Shown here piece by piece: positions 32,534 through 35,688 of a stretch of DNA of 35,688 nucleotides (its first letter is position 1; every line of letters begins with the position of its first letter). Location of the stretch: assembly GCA_046730475.1 (NCBI GenBank), contig JBKPIY010000056.1, forward strand, positions 1 through 35,688. The letters are read 5' to 3'. The notes under the pieces were generated by a model, which had not been told where the DNA came from, did no database searches, and saw nothing but the letters and a program-made list of their open reading frames with translations. This DNA comes from JBKPIY01 sp046730475. GTDB lineage: Bacteria; Actinomycetota; Thermoleophilia; Solirubrobacterales; 70-9. The position numbers and the translations under genes are program-made.

Positions 32534-34255
32534 TCAGGCCGACACGTCGCAGACCGATACGGGCCCGGGACCGCTGAGCGCGAGCTGCCAGGGCTGCGTC
32601 GACCGGTCCCCGGGAACCTGCACCAGAGCCTCCCCGCCGGGCGAAAGCGCGCCGCGCGCCACCGGGAACGACTCGGTCGCGTAGCGGCGCAGGGAGACCC
32701 GGGTGCTGCCCCCCTTGGCTCGCAGGGTCAACCCCGCCGGGGGCAGCTCCACCACCGCAGGCGTCGCGCTGGGCTGCACGAGCTCGCAATGGGTGGTTCG
32801 CGCGGCCGCCGCCGACGCGAGGCGAGCGCCGAGGGCGGCCGCGAACACCTTGTCGGCGGCGACCCTGGCGATCTCGGGGGCCCCGGCGAGCTCCGCCGGC
32901 GAGTAGGCCGGGGAGCCGTAGGCGTCGACCGCCGAGAAGTACGAGCCCGCGTCGAGCAGGCCCAGGTAGTCGACCCCGGAGTTCTGCTGCGTGAGCTCGA
33001 ACCCGGGGTCGACCTCGCCGCGGGTCAGTTCCAGGGCGGCGAGCCCGCCGCGCTCCTGCTTGGCGATTCCCGCCAGCCCGTTTGCGGTGTCTCGAAGCTG
33101 GGAGAGGTTGCTCAAGGCTGCCGCCGCCGACACCAACAGGAGGATCGCCATCGCCGGGCGGCCGACCCGGATCCCGCGTGCGAGCTCGACGGCGACCAGG
33201 ACGATCATGACGACGCCGATGTACTGATAACGCCCAGCCGTGGGCGGGCCCAGCGGCGAGGTGTTGAGCCCGGTCAGGGACCAGAAGACGAGCAAGAGCG
33301 CGAGCACAGCCAGCAGCCGATCCGACGCCCGGCCGAGCCGGTAGAGGCGCCAGCCAGCGAGCAAGACCACTAGCACGAGCAGCGGGCGCCCCCAGTCCAG
33401 CGACGTAACCGACGCCTCGTTCCTCGGCGCCCCGAGGCCGAGCAGAGTCGAGACGGTCGAGGCGAGCCCATCGGAGACGTAGCTCGGCAGGTTGGCGAAG
33501 TTGTGGAACGAGATGAAGGTCGTTGCGTTGTGCCCCCAGCCCAGGTACCAGAGCGCCCAGAGCGCCGTCGGTATCGCGACCACGAAAGCGCGGCGGAACC
33601 GGTCGCGAGTGAGCCCCAACTCGACCGTGGCGCAAGCGACGAACGGGATCCCGAGGTCGGAGAAGAGCAGGGAGACGATCAGGCACGCCATCGCGACGAG
33701 GTCGCCCGTACGGTCGCGCCGGTCCAGGGCGAGCAGGCTGCCGAGCCCGAAGGCCATCGAGCCGAACAGGGCCATCTGGAAGGGGAACAGGAGATCGTCC
33801 CAGGAAGGGCCGAGGAAGAGGATGGGAAGCACGCTCGCAAGGGCAAGCCACGCTCCCATCCGGCGACGCACGTAGATCCATAGCAACGCGACGCTGAGCA
33901 GGAACAGGATCACGGCCACGAGCTGGTAGGGCGCGGCGGAGTCCATCCCGAGGGTCGTGACCAGCACCTTGTAGATCAAGACCGGGATCGCGACGAGGTG
34001 CTCGACGAAAGGATCGAAAAAGGTGCCGGCGCTCCACGTCCTGCGGTGGAGCAGGAAGTCCCACTCGTCGCGCCAGAAGGTCAGCCAGGACAGCCAGTGC
34101 AGCAACAACCCGGCGGATAGCAGGAACGCGGCCGCGGTCAGCAGAACCGCCGGCTCCAGCCCGGCGGCGCGTCCGCGGCCGCCGATCTCCGAGATCCGGC
34201 GTCCTGGGCGGGCGCGAGATGGAGCCGCCGCTTCGGTCCCGACCTCGGCCGACAC
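32534..34255 (-). CDS. GT-C-like polytopic membrane protein (tandem copy A)
   Basis: A 573-residue membrane protein with a first helix at about 35-53, the acidic loop WRDEWDFLLHRR at about 61-72, about ten helices in all, and an exoplasmic C-terminal region. That region ends in a block containing PGDRSTQPWQLALSGPG. It is clearly homologous along its whole length to the next gene, a tandem duplication. I place the start at GTG 34255 because TAAATT ends exactly 7 nt before it. An in-frame ATG at 34318 would overlap the methyltransferase by 40 bp and add 21 codons with poor G/C third-position use. It probably transfers a lipid-linked sugar at the outer face of the membrane. The donor is unknown. 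Confidence 0.82.
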   Translation of the reverse strand: MSAEVGTEAAAPSRARPGRRISEIGGRGRAAGLEPAVLLTAAAFLLSAGLLLHWLSWLTFWRDEWDFLLHRRTWSAGTFFDPFVEHLVAIPVLIYKVLVTTLGMDSAAPYQLVAVILFLLSVALLWIYVRRRMGAWLALASVLPILFLGPSWDDLLFPFQMALFGSMAFGLGSLLALDRRDRTGDLVAMACLIVSLLFSDLGIPFVACATVELGLTRDRFRRAFVVAIPTALWALWYLGWGHNATTFISFHNFANLPSYVSDGLASTVSTLLGLGAPRNEASVTSLDWGRPLLVLVVLLAGWRLYRLGRASDRLLAVLALLLVFWSLTGLNTSPLGPPTAGRYQYIGVVMIVLVAVELARGIRVGRPAMAILLLVSAAAALSNLSQLRDTANGLAGIAKQERGGLAALELTRGEVDPGFELTQQNSGVDYLGLLDAGSYFSAVDAYGSPAYSPAELAGAPEIARVAADKVFAAALGARLASAAAARTTHCELVQPSATPAVVELPPAGLTLRAKGGSTRVSLRRYATESFPVARGALSPGGEALVQVPGDRSTQPWQLALSGPGPVSVCDVSA

Positions 34256-34262
34256 GGCGGGG

Positions 34263-34268
34263 AATTTA
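34263..34268 (-). promoter_or_regulatory. -10-like box TAAATT before GT-C copy A
   Basis: The hexamer lies directly after the methyltransferase stop codon and 7 nt before GTG 34255. It is the most A+T-rich point nearby and implies a separate leaderless promoter inside the operon. Confidence 0.45.
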
Positions 34269-34278
34269 GTCGCTTCCC

Positions 34279-35061
34279 TCAGACCGTTCCCGAGCAGACC
34301 GCGGCCAGATCGAGGCATTCGTCGATGCCCTCGCCGCGCAGCTCGAAGTCCTCGCGGGTGATGGCCGCGGCGGCGGGATCCTCAGCGGCGCGCTGGCGCC
34401 CCAGCATCCAGTCATAGAGGCGCTGTCGAGCCCGCCTTGAAACCAGCCGCCGCAGCCCCAGGGGGTCCAGGCGCAGCAGGCGGTCGAGCCTGGCTCGCTC
34501 GGCCGCCACGAGCTCGAGGTAGCGCGCCGACCCGAACAGCCCGAGCAGCTCGACGCGCCCGAACACCCCCGCGCAAAGCCGCTCGAGCTGATCGGCGGAG
34601 AACTCGACGAAGTGATACGGATCGATGATCTCGTTCGGGTGGGCGAAGGTGAGCCTGTTGGGGGTCACGAAGATCGCCGTCCCGCCCGGCCGGAGCACGC
34701 GGCGGGCCTCCGAGAGCACGCGTTGCGGGTCGGGCACGTGCTCGAGCGACTGCACGGCGAGGACGGATGCGAACTCGCCCGCGCGGAAAGGAAGCTCTCG
34801 CATGTCGGCGACGCGGGTGGGTCGGTCCTGGCTGGCGAGCGCGTCGGGGTCGATATCCACGCCCACCGTCGAGCGTGGGGCCAGCAGCTGATAGCTGTGG
34901 CCCACGCCGCACCCGAGATCGAGCACGCATCCGTCGGGCAGCAGCCGGCCGCACAGCTCGTAGGCCGCCGCGTGCCGCTGCCAGGTCGGGTTGAATCCGG
35001 CGGCCGTGGTGGTGACCCGCTCGCCGGTGACCGCCCCGAGGTCGAGCGATGTCCGCCTCAC
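34279..35061 (-). CDS. SAM-dependent methyltransferase
   Basis: The 260-residue class I methyltransferase has VLDLGCGVGHSYQLL at 46-60, TVGVDIDPDAL as strand 2, and VLAVQSLEHVPDPQRVLSEA with RRVLRPGGTAIFVTPNRLTF following. The FAHPNEIIDPYHFVEFS stretch with its His-rich segment is common in sugar and lipid methyltransferases of glycan clusters. The C-terminal helical part is Arg-rich. GTG 35061 overlaps the glycosyltransferase stop in GTGA (4 bp), so it is coupled to that gene. Confidence 0.88.
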   Translation of the reverse strand: MRRTSLDLGAVTGERVTTTAAGFNPTWQRHAAAYELCGRLLPDGCVLDLGCGVGHSYQLLAPRSTVGVDIDPDALASQDRPTRVADMRELPFRAGEFASVLAVQSLEHVPDPQRVLSEARRVLRPGGTAIFVTPNRLTFAHPNEIIDPYHFVEFSADQLERLCAGVFGRVELLGLFGSARYLELVAAERARLDRLLRLDPLGLRRLVSRRARQRLYDWMLGRQRAAEDPAAAAITREDFELRGEGIDECLDLAAVCSGTV

Positions 35062-35688
35062 CGTGAGTACTTCCGCGAGCGCAGGATGTGGCTGCGGTGA
35101 AGCACCAGCCGGAGGGTGGCCCAGAGCGTCTTGACGCCGTAGACGGTCGAGGTCCAGGGGCCCACCGAGGAGGCGTCGTCGAAGTAGCGCGTGCGGGCCG
35201 GCACCTCGGCCATGCGAAATTCGAACTGGGCCGCCTGCATCAGCAGCTCCGAGTCGAAGCTGAAGTCGATCGAGTTGCGCAGGAAGGGGACGGTCAGCAG
35301 CAGCTCCCTCCCGTACGCCCTGTAGCCCGTATGGAGATCAGTCAGCTCGGTGCCGAGGACGCGATTCTCGATCGAGGTCAGGAAGCGGTTCGCGACCCGC
35401 TTGTAGAGCGGCATCCCGGCCTGCCTGGCCGCGCCCGGAAGGGCCATTCTCGAGCCGAGGACGAGGTCCGCCCTCCCTGCGCGAATCGGCTCGACCAGCT
35501 TCGGGATCAGCTCCGGCTCGTACTGGCCGTCCGGGTGCAGCATGACGATGATCTCCGCGTCGCGCTGCAGGGCCTCGAGGTAGCACGTCTTCTGGTTGCC
35601 GCCGTAGCCGACGTTGTGCGGGTGCCAGATCACGTGGAGCGGCAGGGTCCGGGCGACGGCGACGGTGTCGTCGGTCGACTTGTCGTCG
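35058..35688 (-). CDS. Glycosyltransferase, GT2, N-terminus outside the window
   Basis: At least 209 residues of a GT2 enzyme are visible. The frame enters at the window edge with DDKSTDDT, the donor-site DD motif. It continues through HNVGYGGNQKTCYLEAL, MLHPDGQYEPELIPKL (the DxD site) and GSRMALPGAARQAGMP. DLHTGYRAYGRELL and FSFDSELLMQAAQFEF then form the catalytic-base end of DPM1-like GT2 proteins. No transmembrane pair is seen after it; the C-terminus is basic (HRSHILRSRKYSR). It is the first visible gene of a minus-strand unit with the methyltransferase and the two GT-C-like proteins, and may charge the polyprenyl carrier those proteins use. Confidence 0.87.
   Translation of the reverse strand, partial: DDKSTDDTVAVARTLPLHVIWHPHNVGYGGNQKTCYLEALQRDAEIIVMLHPDGQYEPELIPKLVEPIRAGRADLVLGSRMALPGAARQAGMPLYKRVANRFLTSIENRVLGTELTDLHTGYRAYGRELLLTVPFLRNSIDFSFDSELLMQAAQFEFRMAEVPARTRYFDDASSVGPWTSTVYGVKTLWATLRLVLHRSHILRSRKYSR

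Noticed and set aside
30741..34064. One continuous 1107-codon protein covering both GT-C-like genes
   Set aside because: The upstream half is an out-of-frame shadow of copy A. Only the part after about 32528 shows helices and homology, so these are two genes, not a fusion.
34256..34318. Longer start (ATG 34318) for GT-C copy A
   Set aside because: It would overlap the methyltransferase by 40 bp, the added codons have poor G/C third positions, and TAAATT 7 nt before GTG 34255 fits a leaderless start.

Overview
The window is G+C-rich (about 70% by eye) with very strong G/C third-position bias. An acyl-CoA carboxylase epsilon-like subunit, an actinobacterial-type siroheme sulfite reductase paired with an Fe-S APS reductase, a secreted PASTA protein and apparently leaderless promoters together suggest an actinobacterium (Actinomycetota), possibly of the Thermoleophilia/Solirubrobacterales type. 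That placement is inference. No rRNA, tRNA, IS element or CRISPR array was seen.

Left part (1-8.7 kb). A minus-strand assimilatory sulfate operon runs sulfite reductase - APS reductase - ATP sulfurylase, with sat cut off by the window edge. Opposite it is a membrane-anchored protein with a very long charged helix. Then come an ornithine-cyclodeaminase-family enzyme, a strong terminator hairpin, a minus-strand accE-like/dodecin pair, a zinc-ribbon methyltransferase and a DPM1/GtrB-like glycosyltransferase.

Middle (8.7-20.8 kb). Two methyltransferases are followed by two secreted proteins (an 853-aa alpha/beta-hydrolase-like protein and a PASTA-tailed protein) and a polytopic GT-C-like membrane protein. 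A minus-strand set follows: hexapeptide acyltransferase, PhyH-type dioxygenase, sulfotransferase and propionyl-CoA carboxylase beta subunit. The last two overlap by 4 bp.

Right part (20.8-35.7 kb). This looks like a surface-glycan locus. It holds five soluble glycosyltransferases, four methyltransferases, two adjacent CDP-paratose-2-epimerase-like SDR proteins, and a tandem pair of related GT-C-like membrane proteins. Many genes are coupled by ATGA/GTGA overlaps. Across the whole window I count seven methyltransferases, six soluble glycosyltransferases and three polytopic GT-C-like proteins, consistent with assembly and decoration (methylation, acetylation, perhaps sulfation or hydroxylation) of a cell-surface polysaccharide or glycolipid.

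The strongest cross-cutting signal is a TANNNT-like hexamer 5-11 nt upstream of many start codons that lack a Shine-Dalgarno sequence, on both strands. It suggests widespread leaderless transcription and helps to choose several starts. The most unusual local items are the base-composition break inside sat at the left edge, the PhyH-sulfotransferase-carboxylase operon, the FxxxK (not YxxxK) epimerase paralog, and the tandem GT-C pair.
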